A stretch of DNA of 64,000 bases from Daedaleopsis sinensis (Eukaryota > Basidiomycota > Agaricomycetes > Polyporales > Polyporaceae), in the NCBI GenBank assembly GCA_033807695.1, contig CM066307.1, forward strand, positions 3,224,001-3,288,000, in the 5' to 3' direction. Position numbers and translations under genes: made by a program. Below the pieces are notes generated by a model. That model did no database searches. It was not told the DNA's origin and saw only the letters and a program-made list of their open reading frames with translations. The stretch's first letter is position 1. Each line of letters opens with the position of its first letter. Of the stretch, positions 46,531 through 57,192 are shown piece by piece.

Positions 46531-48129
46531 ATGTCGCTAACGAGTTCGATTGCCCGCCGGTCGGTTAGCGTCGATGAGTTCATGGGACTGGAGGAAGCCG
46601 CGATAACGGTCGTCGAGAGTGTGGTGTCGGCGCAGTACACCGTTGTAACGGCTTTCGGTACGTCTCCAGTGGTTTTTGTAGTTCCTCTTGACAACGCTGA
46701 GGCCCACCACAGCATTGCTACTCTTCGAGTACCTCATCACCTTCGACCGTGAAACTCAATACGCTTGGGGCCGCAAGTTGACATGGGCAAGAACCATGTT
46801 CTTTCTGAATCGATACCTCAGTCTATTCCAATATTTTGTGGGCGTTGGCAGTGCGTTTCTTCCCCCAACGTTCTACGTACGTATAACATCATGCCTAGTT
46901 TAATCACCGAATACATGTTCATCTACTGATCACTGTACAGAGGCAAGTCCTTGATGAAGCGCAACATGTGAGAAGCCAGCGTAGCTGACGGTCGGTTCAG
47001 CTGTGTCGTCCTTCAGCGTGTGGTACAATGTTGCACCGCTATGCTCTATGTAGTCTGGGCGGGTGCGTGTTTGGCTCCTTGATCTACTTTCCCTGTCTCT
47101 TACCGATATTTTCCCATCAGTGTTCTCCGGCCTTCGACTCTGTGCCATCACTGAACACGCTAGGGTGTTGGCTGTTCTGGTCACGCTCATTGCTTCGCTG
47201 GGACCGGTCATAGCAAGTATTGTCAGTAGCCTCGCATTGCAGTATACCGTCCGTTTTGCTGACTATCGCATAGGAGATCGACTATTTCATTGATCTTTCC
47301 GTAAGTCGACTTGGCCCCCTGCCTCTCGACGTGTGTGTCCCCAACTCGCACCTCGACACTACGAGCAGTACTATGTAAGCACGCCGCACAAAGTGCTGAG
47401 TCTCGCTGACTCTTTTACTAGTCGTGAGACTCTGCTTTTTTTGCCTCCTCTGATAGTCAGTTAAGTCGGGATCTCAGTCGCTCTTGTCATCAACGGCTCG
47501 CTGCTCTTGTCAGAGGGCATCGTCACAATAGCCGTCATAGTGCAAACGTGGACTGCACATCGCAAGCAGCGGCAAACACTGAGTTTCTCCTCTCTGGTTC
47601 TTCGAGAAGAAGTTCTGTACTTTGGGTAAGCTTCCTTCGTACCCTGTGTCAATTCGTGTGCTCAGTCAACCTGATCATTGTTTTTGAATTAGCGCGATGT
47701 TGATTTCGAAGGTGTTCAGTAGTAGCGCTCGTTTCTCAACAAACCCGAGCTTGGCCGTAGCTGGGGTCTATCTGAACCTGCACGTTCATCTCTCACTGCT
47801 TCTTGACGAGCTCTGTATATACTCATCTCGCTTTCCAGCTTGCCGTCTATCCTGATCTCTCGCTTCTATCTCAATCTGTACGATCTCCACGAGCGTGACA
47901 TAGATCTACGTCGAGCCGCTACATCGCGACGGAAGGTACGAATGACGGTCTCTTTCTGTGTGTTAGTTTTTTGAACGACGAGAATTCTCAGGCCCTCCCA
48001 CCACTTCCGAGAGCGCGGCCCTGGGACGACAAGAAGGGCGCCGTGGGGAAGATTGAAGTTCATTACGCGCAAGAGGTTTTTGTGTACATCGAGAAGCTGT
48101 CGGCCCACGAAGCAGAAACTGCATGTTGA
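46531..48129 (+). CDS. DUF6533-domain multi-pass membrane protein; spliced
   Basis: Member of a large basidiomycete-specific family of seven-helix-like membrane proteins of unknown role. ATG 46531 gives MSLTSSIARRSVSVDEFMGL and VVSAQYTVVTAF, spliced to ALLLFEYLITFDRETQYAWG, RKLTWARTMFFLNRYLSLFQ and YFVGVGSAFLP, which is the DUF6533 signature. Later exons give CTAMLYVVWA joined to VFSGLRLCAIT and VLAVLVTLIASLGPVIASI, then EIDYFIDLS, then VALVINGSLLLSEGIVTIAV and HRKQRQTLSFSSLVLREEVL, then LPSILISRFYLNLYDLHERD. The last exon (ALPPLPRARPWDDKKGAVGK, EVHYAQEVFVYIEKL) ends at TGA 48127-48129. The C-terminus is predicted cytosolic. The exon around 46930-47060 is the least certain. Confidence 0.82.
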
Positions 48130-49099
48130 TCTGGTCCACCTGGTTACCCGTGAATATACACCTGACGGGAATGAGGCCATGCATACGCGTCTCGAATGAC
48201 TAGTTCCCAGTCCGGTCGTACCGACGGGCCGCAGCCTACGGCCCTAGGACGGTGTTCAGAGGATCGTGCTGGTATCCACATGTTGCAGGCGACAGAAATA
48301 TGGCTATGTACTCTTCCCAAGATCTCCACCCTTACAGCCGAGTTCGTATACACGGCACAGTATTCAGTCGTCTTACTCATCTATCTCAGGCTCCAGGCCT
48401 GAGGCCCCAGTCACTGTGAGCGTCTCACATCTGTCTCATGAGCGTCTCTACCCCCAAAAGTGGACACACCTTCGCGAAAACGTAAGTTTGGCGTGGCTTT
48501 TCTATCGCAACATCCGACGGCTCATTGTGCCGCTCATAGCGATCATGTCTGCTCATGCACGATGGCCCTTGGTGTATGTCACTATTATCTGGTCTAGCTC
48601 AACATCATGTGATGGTACGTACTAGACTCGCTTCAAGGGCCCGATGCGATCTCATGAATATTGCCAAAACCTCGATGCAGACCGACTGTGTGCCTTGCTC
48701 TCACATGCATGAACGACGCGCAGATATTATGTAGTACTTATGCGCCCGCGCAGCTTTAGCGGCACCCCGCTGCAATCAACCATTGATACTGAAACTTCGA
48801 CTGGCGCGCCTCAATACATTCACTGGGGACGGGCCCCCGCAAAGCTGACTCATCCATGAATGACTCATGTTTTCCAGCAGGAGGGCGGTCGTTCTTGGAA
48901 TCTGGATCAGGCTACCTTTGCCTGCTCGTATCGGGGCAGGCGCCTTCGCAACGTATAAAGTGTAACTCAGGAGTCGGGTGCATTCTTTTTCCCAGACACT
49001 TGCCCCCATTCTCACTGATTCGATCTCTACTAGTGTACACGCCACGGGAACTTGATTGCCATAGTCACCAGCCCGGACACACCCCAGACAGCAACTGCT
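48130..49099. other. Intergenic, no gene seen
   Basis: Upstream region of the aminotransferase gene. Open frames at 48266-48625 and 48856-49158 overlap others and show no recognisable feature. Confidence 0.5.
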
Positions 49100-51135
49100 A
49101 TGGCGAACGACTCTATCTCCCCCAGTACAAAGCATGCATCTGTATCAACAGCTCATAGCGAGGAAGCACAGGACCGTCGGTTATCGGCGCGGATCCTCCC
49201 GAACACGTTCTACGAGCCGTTCATATCACATTCGTCGAAGCGCCGCATCGAAGACCCAAGTCAGTACCCACAGCCCATACTAGTAACAACGCCATATAGC
49301 TCACTAGCAGACCTTTCATCTTGGTCGCGTTTGTACCACTCGTCGACGTACCTCGTGCGACTCGGACACTATGGCTGATTTCTAATCGCAACTTGCTTGA
49401 CTAACAGTCCGCGCCCTCCTCCCACTCGAAGACCGCCCGGGCGTGATCTCCATGCTCGCGGGCAAGCCAAACTCGTCGACCTTCCCGATCACATCCCTCC
49501 AGTTCACCCTTCGCGACCCGGTCTCGGGCGAGGACGCCCATATTGCGCTCACCGATGCCGAGCTCGCACGTGCGCTGCAGTACAGCGGGAGCAAGGGCCT
49601 CCCGGACCTCATCGACTGGTTTATCGGGCTGCAGGAATTCAGCCACGGCCGCCACAGAGGGGAAGGCTGGGACATCACGTTCGGGACCGGGGCGTCGGAC
49701 GTTCTATACAAGGTAGCGTAAACATACTTCCCCGTGGTGAATGAAGAACTGACGTATTTCACAGGCAATCAATGCACTACTAGATCCGGGAGACGTCGCG
49801 TTGATCGAATCTCCTGTTTACGCGTACGTTGCTGAGTGGTCCCACCGGAGAAGCGCGCGATATTAACCACACGCCGTCTCCGCAGGGGCATCATCCCCAT
49901 GTTCTATGCGACAGGATGCGAAATGATAGGTCCGCCTGGTTCTCTCGACCGTTCTCCCTCGTCGCGACTGACTCCCGTTGCAGAGGTAGGCACAGACCAG
50001 TATGGCATCGACGCCCGCGGCCTGCGCGAGATGCTGGACAAGTGGCCATCAGACAAGCCGAAACCAAAGCTTCTGTACACCGTGCCCGTGCGTTCACGAC
50101 CTCACACAAAGCTTATCGTTAGAATGCTGATGTTGTGCGGACTATTGCGAGCAGTACGGCTGCAATCCCACCGGAGTGACCTCCACGCTCGAGCGGCGTC
50201 TCGAGATACTCGAACTCGCGCAGAAACACAACTTCCTCATATTGGAAGGCGAGTCGAAGCGCCACTTGTCTCGTACTTCTCAGCCAACCTGGTTCATGCT
50301 AGATGATCCGTATTACTACCTCTACTTCGGGAGCGCGCCGCGGCCGCCTTCGTACTTTGCCATGGAGCGCGAGCAGCCCGAAGTAGGCCGTGTGATACGG
50401 TTTGACAGCCTCTCGAAGGTGCTATCGTCTGGGATGCGCGTCGGCTTCCTCTCCGCGCCGCAGGTGATCGTCGACGCCGTCGTCATGCATGTGCGTCCCG
50501 CTCCGCCCTCCCTCTCTTTCAAAAGCAGGGTCTGATGTTCGGTTGTGGGGAAGACCATGAACTCCAATCTGCAGCCGCCGACGTTCACGCAAGTGCTCTC
50601 GCTCGTGATGCTTAAGTTCTGGGGCTACGACAAGCTCCAGGCGCACGTCGACCGCGTTGCGGAGTTCTACCGGGCGAGACGCGACGCGTTCGGAGGATTG
50701 ATGCAGAAGTACCTCGCCGGACTTGCGGAATGGAACACGCCCGAGGCGGGGATGTTCTTCTGGTGCGTCTCGTCCGCGTCTCTGCCCTGTCGCTATCTTG
50801 GAGCGCAAAACGATGCTAACGGATCGCCCACGCTGTCAACCGCCGCATGTGCACGCAGGTTCAAGCTCAAGCTTCAGCCCGGTGACGCGAACTCAAACGC
50901 CGACTTGGGCGGTGAAGATGGAGATTCGGAGGCGGTGATTCGGACGAAAGCGCTGGAGAACGGGGTGCTGGCGCTCCCTGGGACGGTTTTCCATCCTAGT
51001 GGACGGAAGACGACGTACGTCCGCGCGTCGTTCAGTTTGCTGCCTAACGACCAGGTGGAGGAGGCACTTCGGAGATTACGGGAGGTCTTACTACAGGCTC
51101 GCGTGGAGTCTGGGGGAACCAATGGGGGGGCATGA
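49100..51135 (+). CDS. PLP-dependent class I/II aminotransferase, Aro8/AADAT/kynurenine-type; spliced
   Basis: Fold-type I aminotransferase of the Aro8/2-aminoadipate/kynurenine group, using aromatic amino acids, 2-aminoadipate or kynurenine with 2-oxoglutarate. Spliced reading shows DRPGVISMLAGKPNSSTFPI, LARALQYSGSKGLPDLIDWF, DITFGTGASDVLYKAINALL, GDVALIESPVYAGIIPMFYA and KLLYTVPYGCNPTGVTSTLE (NPTG loop). It continues with LILEDDPYYYLYFG (Asp and Tyr PLP contacts), RFDSLSKVLSSGMRVGF with the Schiff-base Lys, and FTQVLSLVMLKFWGYDKLQA. The end reads FWFKLKLQPGD...RTKALENGVLALPGTVFHP and TTYVRASFSLLPNDQVEEAL, stop TGA 51133-51135. All catalytic residues are present. Start ATG 49100 is chosen because MANDSISPS precedes the conserved N-terminal block; a longer in-frame start is less likely. 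About eight introns. Confidence 0.92.
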
Positions 51136-52098
51136 ATGTTTGATTGAACGTTTTAGCAGTGCAGACAGGTGTGCGTCCTTGAGCATTCTGCCGGACGATC
51201 TTGAAGTGGAAGAGTAGCGCTTTCAATGAGATGATTTTAGACGGAATTCGACGTCGTTCACCACTAGCGACTCGGAGTCCCTAGTCTGTTTGAAGACCTC
51301 CGACTCCGACCCCAGACTCTGCCCAGACCCCAGACCTAGTGAACTGTCCGAGCCGACTTACAGTAACCTTGACGAGAGCCGATCCTCAGTCTCTCATCGC
51401 ACACGGGAGGTCTCGGAATCGCGATTTGGCAGAAACACAATTAGTCCAGGGCGGTGCATACATGAGATATACCACTGATACAATGTACATATCCTGTGGG
51501 CGCGAGAGAGGGAATGGGGACGGCGACGGGGCAAATTCGAGCTCGAGAGTAGAGGATCAGAGTGGGGAACGGAGACGAGCGAGATATAATAAACAGAACA
51601 GGCCACGATTCTCAAACAAACAAACGGACAGAGAGACAGACGGACAGACAGACGGAGGGACGGATAGACAAACGACTATAAAGAAATGAGGATGAGGAGA
51701 ACGAACGGGGGCTGTGATGCACGGGCACACGGAGGGAGGGGTGTAGGGACAGACATCGGTCTTACAACACGGGCGCGCGGGGCCGACTCTCGTGGCACAC
51801 AGACATAGGTATAAGAAGAGTGAGAGCAACGCGAGGGTGTGTGCGATAGCGCGAGAGAAGGGAGGAGGGAGGATCGCGCGGGGGAGAGGCAAGAGAGAAA
51901 CAAGATGGCCGTGGTATGTGTGCAGACAGGGGGATAATGAGCGACGTAAAAGATCGTGTAGATACGGGCGAGGGTAGCACGGGGGAGGGGGGGGGGGAGG
52001 GCGATCGAAAGGAGCGTAGACATGTTTCGTGGGCACAACGTTGTCAGGCAGGATGGACGGGACGAGGCGGAGAGCACGCGGGAAGGGGCGTGCACCGT
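51136..52098. other. Convergent intergenic region with simple repeats
   Basis: Between the aminotransferase and RasGAP 3' ends. Contains a GACA/CAGA-type tetranucleotide tract at about 51617-51675 and a G-run near 51985-52000. Long minus-strand frames here are low-complexity pyrimidine-rich translations and are not considered genes. Confidence 0.55.
51617..51675 (+). repeat. Imperfect GACA/CAGA microsatellite
   Basis: Runs of ACAAACAAACGG, GACAGACGGACAGACAGACG and GACGGATAGACAAACG form an imperfect tetranucleotide repeat in the convergent intergenic space. Confidence 0.8.
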
Positions 52099-55000
52099 TC
52101 ATCGTTTCGTGAAGATCTTGTTGAGGAGACCGAGCACCTTGGGTACGTTCAGCTGCACGTACTCGAGATCTAGAAGGTGCTTGTTGTCTTTTTGCTACAA
52201 ACGCGAGAGCGCGTGTCAGTAAGATATTGAACACTGCCACCCCAGATGGAGGACCAACCTTCTCGAGGAGATCGTCGATGTTCAGATCCATCTCCAGGAT
52301 CGCCTTCTCCCGACCCTTGTAGTGCAGCGCGATGATGAACGTGCCGGGTGTTGGCGAGGTGAAGTTGAAGTAAATATTCGGCCGTCTACGACAGAGCGAC
52401 ACGCAGTGAGCGCCCCGTCTCCATCTGTACGTACATGCTATACGCGAAGACGCACCTGTTGTCCGGGACGTTGCTTTCGACGATGATGCCCTCCTTCTCG
52501 AGCTGCGCATGCGTGAAGCGGTAGGGGCCGTGCACGACCGGCTTGGACGGCTTCTTCTCCTTCCCGCCGACCGTGACGACGCCAACGCCGGTCGACTGCC
52601 CCTTCTCCTTCGATGCGGTGAGGCGCACGTTCTGGAGGTACGCCTTGTACTGCTCGAGCTGGCCCCGGAGGTAGTTGTTATGGTCGCAGATGGTCTTGTA
52701 CACGGCCTCGAGACTCTTCGTCTCGAGCAGGACCTTCTCGCGCAGGTTCCCGAGGTGGACGAGCTCGGCCGAGACCTCGTCCTGCATGAGCTTGTAGCCA
52801 TCCGTGCGGTCGACGATCTTCTGCTCCTCGAGCTCACGCAGCATCTCCTTGACCTTGATGCCTTTGCGCACGAGCGTCGCGTCCTTGGTCGTCGCCGCAC
52901 GCTCCGCGATCGCCGCAAGGTTGTATGGCCGCTTGTCGGCGAGCCCGGGGATCGATCGAATGAGCTGGACGAAAATAGACTTCGCCTCCATGTACAGCAT
53001 GTCGCTGGGCGAAACCGAGTCCATGAGGATGTCCTGCACTGGTGTCTCCCAACGGCTGTAGAGTGGCAGCTCAAGTGTCCTGTTCTCCTTTCGAGGAACC
53101 TGTGGCGGTGCAGGACCGAGCTCGTCAGTGAGGATGCGCAAATGTTGTTTGTCGTTTGGTGACTATGGAGGCGGTGAGTATCAGGATCAGAGGTGGTACT
53201 TGTGCACGTACTAGAACTTCGATGTGCTGGAGAATCAGAGAGTGCGTGTTGTACAACTCGTTGAGCGTGATATGAATAAGAAGATCCTTCTTCGATAGAG
53301 CCATGTACTGGTCCATCTATCGCCGACGCTCAGTATTTGCACTTGCACAAGTGATTAGACTGAAGGACGAATGGACGCACCTCTAGTGTGTCGTAAAAGT
53401 CCCCTACTTCGCATAGATTATTCAAAAACTGGTTGATCCGCGCCTTGTTGTTCTCGACGAAGGGATTGAGTGTGATCATATACGCCTCCTTCGCATACGA
53501 GGGCTTGTTTGCGAGGTTCTGCAGCATCTTCGCAATCTTCACATCCTCCATGAGACGCGTATTCTCTCAAGTTATCACAAGGAACGTACCAAGGTCAACG
53601 TTCGACGCGGGTGCTTCGCAGGTACACCCTCCACAAGCATATATGCTTGTGGTGTGACGATAGCAGGGTTGATGAAGCGTAGGAAGAAGAAACCGCCGAT
53701 CAGCGAGCAGATAGCGTAGTCCGTAGCGTCGGGGTACTTTCGCTAGATAGCATTCGCGCGATCAATCTTGGCTCCACACGAGTATACGTACCAGCACTGA
53801 CCCTTGTAAGACTCCTGATCTGTTTACAGATCCACCTGATACCATAGGGAACACTTTCCATACTTTCCATGATGGTGAGTAGGAAGCTGTTTGCGATCTC
53901 CATGAGCATGGTCAGCCGTGGCGCGATGATCGCTTGTACGTCCGCATTTGCCGACGCCACCTCTGGAGGGACCCCGCGGGGAAGATTGGGGGGCAATGAA
54001 CCAGTCTCTTCCTCAATCTGCTGGATCATCTGCTCGTAGACCTTGACTGGGTTGATCTCCAGGTTAAGGTCCTTATGCTCGATGAGACTGTTGATACGCT
54101 CCGCCAGTACGCTCTTGAGGTAACTCTGACCCGGCCCACGGCGAGTGTAGGTTGTCATCATCCGAGAGACGGGGGTGTTGGCACGGAGAAGGGAGCCAAA
54201 CTCGGTGGCTGTTTCGAATTGGGAAGAGAGGACGGACTGGAACATGGTGAGGAGCAAGTGCTCTTCTCGGGATTCGTACTGGTTTCCGTAAAGGGTGAAC
54301 ATGACGGTCTGAAGGAGGGTGTCGATCTCTGTGAGGGACACCAGTCGACATAGGTTGGCAATGTGCCGAGGCTCGGATTGGAGCAGGAAGAAGAGGTTCG
54401 AGTACTGCTGAAGTTTGCGGTCGTCGGGGTAGTGGCCTTCGGTCGCGTCCACTTCTTCCAGATGCTTCTCAACCTCGTTTTGCTGGGAGAATGTGAGGGA
54501 ACGCCACAGATAATAAGGACCTCCGACAATAGCGCCCAAATGCCTGATCCGCAAAAACAGTTTCGCAGCCCAAATGTCCGAGACACCAAGCGTACTTTCA
54601 GAGCCTTTTTGTCCGACAAACCACCAGGCATCAAGCCAAATTCTCTCATAATAGGGGGTAACCTCGATTTGGAGCCCGGCGCGTGCAGCATGGCACCAAG
54701 ATGTTTCGTATAGTGGCACGCGAAACACATTTGGCCAGTGAGCCGAATGCGAACAGGATGTAACGCGGTGTCATATCTCATGGTGCCCCCGGTGTTAGGG
54801 TGTCAACACGGGTTTCCTCAGGCCTTAGCCAACCGATAGGTCAAATCACGTCCGAAAACATCAGGCACCGGGGGCCCCAGAGGGCCCCAAATGTCCGAAC
54901 TCGCCGCAGGCATTTGGAGCCATTGTCGGGAGAGATAATAGCGCCATACAACGTACCTCATCAAGGGCCATACGGTTCTGGATAAGCAAGCCAATGCGGG

Positions 55001-55306
55001 AGTCGAGGAAACGGACATCGCGCTCGAGCACGAAGTTGCGCTTGGACTGAGCGGATATCCGAGACTTGAGCTCCCTCAGCCGCTTCTGGGCTTTGGGACG
55101 CGAAGGGAGGATATGAACGGGGGAAAGGCGGGATGTGAAAAGACGGACATACCGCGACCGAGTTCATCCTCAACCTCGACGTCCTGCTCGGCCGCCATGG
55201 AGAAGAGGGCGGTAACGCTATAGCGGTTCGTGTTCCGGTTGGTGAGGCGACGGGTCGACATGCCTCCCGGAGACTGAGGAGAGGTTGGGTAGTCACTGTA
55301 GGACAT
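52099..55306 (-). CDS. Ras GTPase-activating protein, Gap1/IQGAP-like (RasGAP + RasGAP_C); spliced
   Basis: Stimulates GTP hydrolysis by Ras; closest in layout to fission yeast Gap1. ATG 55306 gives [40 protein letters not shown], then a helical segment ([20 protein letters not shown]). The RasGAP domain shows [35 protein letters not shown] with the arginine finger in LLRANT, and [16 protein letters not shown]. RasGAP_C follows: [79 protein letters not shown] and [15 protein letters not shown] (TGA 52099-52101). No IQ or calponin motifs were seen at the N-terminus. One intron (54483-54956) carries a MITE-like insertion; the exons around it join cleanly as [15 protein letters not shown]. Confidence 0.93.
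54516..54932. mobile_element. MITE-like element, hAT-type (8-bp target duplication), in a RasGAP intron
   Basis: 417 bp flanked by the exact direct repeat AGATAATA at 54508-54515 and 54933-54940. The ends are imperfect terminal inverted repeats: CTCCGACAATAGCGCCCAAA... on the left (54521 onward) against CTCCCGACAATGGCTCCAAA... read from the right end on the other strand, both continuing into AAATGCCTG and a subterminal CAAATGTCCGA block. The left end has about five extra bases. There is no transposase. The host intron is 474 nt; removing the element and one 8-mer leaves 49 nt, the usual intron size here. An 8-bp duplication is typical of hAT elements, so that superfamily is inferred. The internal CCCGGGGGCCCC-like GC block is unexplained. 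Confidence 0.85.
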
Positions 55307-56344
55307 GTTGGCGGTATATGGCAAGTTTGTTGAAGATCGTGGGGATTCGAAGCGAGCGTCACAGGAAAGCGAAGATAGATAACAAGGGGCAGGTATCGCC
55401 TGTGACCCGCTCAGAGCGACGAGGTGGGGAGAACAACGTGGACGAAGGCGGGGAGGAGAGGGGGATGAGGTAGTGGTGGACGGTGGAGACAAGTGTTTGG
55501 CCGGAGTTGTTACTGCCTCTTACTATTTGTTATCGTTCACTTACTAACACTTATGATGCTTGTTACCGTTCAATACAAAAGTGTTGATGCATCTGAGCGC
55601 TTCTCTCCTCCTCTCCCCGACTTACGCTAATATCGCCATATTCGACTGGGTCTGTCTGTGCTCGCAGATGTATACGTAGCGACGACAATTCATCACGCTA
55701 CGAGAAAGTGAGCGATTCTTGGATATCGCCTCCTGCGCCGCAGCCCAACTAACACTGCACTGGCAGTGGAACTGCACGACGCACCGTACGAACGAATGAC
55801 TTCAAACAATTGCAATCAAACGATCACTCAGAGTATCGCCAAGTGCTCAGGCGAGCTCCAGAATTCGACCTCGACCTCGCTCCAGCCATGGCCGGCCGCG
55901 ATATGTAGGCAAGTACCATCGGATCCCATGTTGATGCATATGATGAACGTGGAGAACCATACCTCCCCGGTTGTAGCCCCTCCGGACCCTTGTTTCAGAC
56001 AACTCGAAACCCTAGCATGTTGCTATGCACGGAACCATTAACCCCACTTCTCCGAGATTTCTCACACAGGCTGTATTGGTCGGATACATAATTTTAGGTC
56101 AGAACAAGGTTTGTAGACTGCCAACATAATCATTCGCGGCTGAGCTGATGCACGCCCAGCTGATTACTTAGATTCAAGCCCCTCACAGCCCCTCACCCGA
56201 GGTACGCATGCGTAGGCCAGTTACTAGGGGGCCGTGGGGGGCCGTGCACTCTGCCGTAAACCCTCACGGACCATTCACTGACGTCTCAGCCTGACGACAT
56301 CGACAGTAACAGTCCGGGTCTGTGAGACGTCGTCAACTACTCCT
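55307..56344. other. Intergenic, no gene seen
   Basis: Upstream of the RasGAP gene (minus). A frame at 55766-56041 has no recognisable feature. Small repeats such as GGGGGCCGTGGGGGGCCGTG lie near 56226-56247. Confidence 0.5.
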
Positions 56345-56366
56345 CACGTTAAGGCCAAAGCAAAAA

Positions 56367-56730
56367 TCAAGCGTAACCCTCGAAGACGACGACGCGCACG
56401 GCGGTGACCAGGTCCGCAACGAGCACCAATTCGACATCTCCGACCTTGTCGTGCGCGACGCGCCCTCGCTCGGGGACGGCGACACGAACATCACGGTCAT
56501 GCTCCGCAAGCCTGACGGGCTCGCGCAGGCGAAGGACGGGGAGGAAGTCGCAGCGGACCTCGGTGAGGGCGTCCAGGAAGCGAAGATGCAGTGGTCGAAG
56601 ATCGAGAAGGGAAGGGCGGGGAGAATTCGATGTCAGTGTCCCACTCCGCCTCGAACTTGACTTCCGTCCCCGCCGCGACCGTCCCACACGCCCACTCGAA
56701 TCTCGGCTCCAGACGTTCTGCATGGTCCTC
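56367..56730 (+). pseudogene. Rearranged relic of the DUF4139 gene 3' part, with an internal inversion
   Basis: Plus-strand translation from about 56400 gives HQFDISDLVVRDAPSLGDGD, VMLRKPDGLAQAKDGEEV and VQEAKMQWSKIEKG, matching the C-terminal part of the intact gene (58750-58950: HQLDVSPLVVRDVLPLGDDD, LCKPEGLARAKDEED, LKVRWTKVVNGKG). The next homologous piece is on the minus strand: about 56725 down to 56626 reads RFEWACGTVAAGTEVKFEAE and WDTDIE, matching VFEWICGVGAGKKVELVAQW of the intact gene. So a block of about 100 bp has been inverted at the point where the next exon piece should follow. Not able to encode the domain. Confidence 0.85.
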
Positions 56731-57192
56731 TACGAGCGCCAGAACGGATGGGGACGAGACTAACTGGCATCCTGTCCCAATGCTCCCCACGATCGGTTGA
56801 CTCACAATGGAGATTTCTTGAAATTTGCGCAAAGCTCTGTTTGGACCAATATCTAGGCGCAGAACGCCGCGACCATCCGACTCATAGTAAAGCAGCTTCC
56901 ATCGTGGGTCGGCTCATGACGATCATGGGTCCCTTATTGTAAGCTCCGAGTTTCTGCATGCTAGCTGCTTCTAGTGCACTGACGATATCGATTGTCTACA
57001 AGCAACTGCACGAAGTTGTCCGCATGTTTTTGACTCGAAACGTTTTCGGGGATCGCCTGTTCGCACGCTCTTGTCAGACAAGTATATATAGCGATGCGGC
57101 CGTGGCATCGAACTCAGTTGAACTTGAACTGTGGCGACGTCCACCTTACTCCCGTTCACGACTGAACCTGTCCCACGACTAGAATCGCAGAG
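56731..57192. other. Intergenic, promoter side of the DUF4139 gene
   Basis: No gene seen. A TATATATAGCG sequence at about 57084-57094 lies about 105 bp before the ATG at 57193 and could be a TATA element. Confidence 0.45.

Noticed and set aside
51557..53074. 505-residue minus-strand frame
   Set aside because: It is the wrong frame of the RasGAP 3' exons joined to low-complexity pyrimidine-rich sequence; the RasGAP frame has the conserved motifs.
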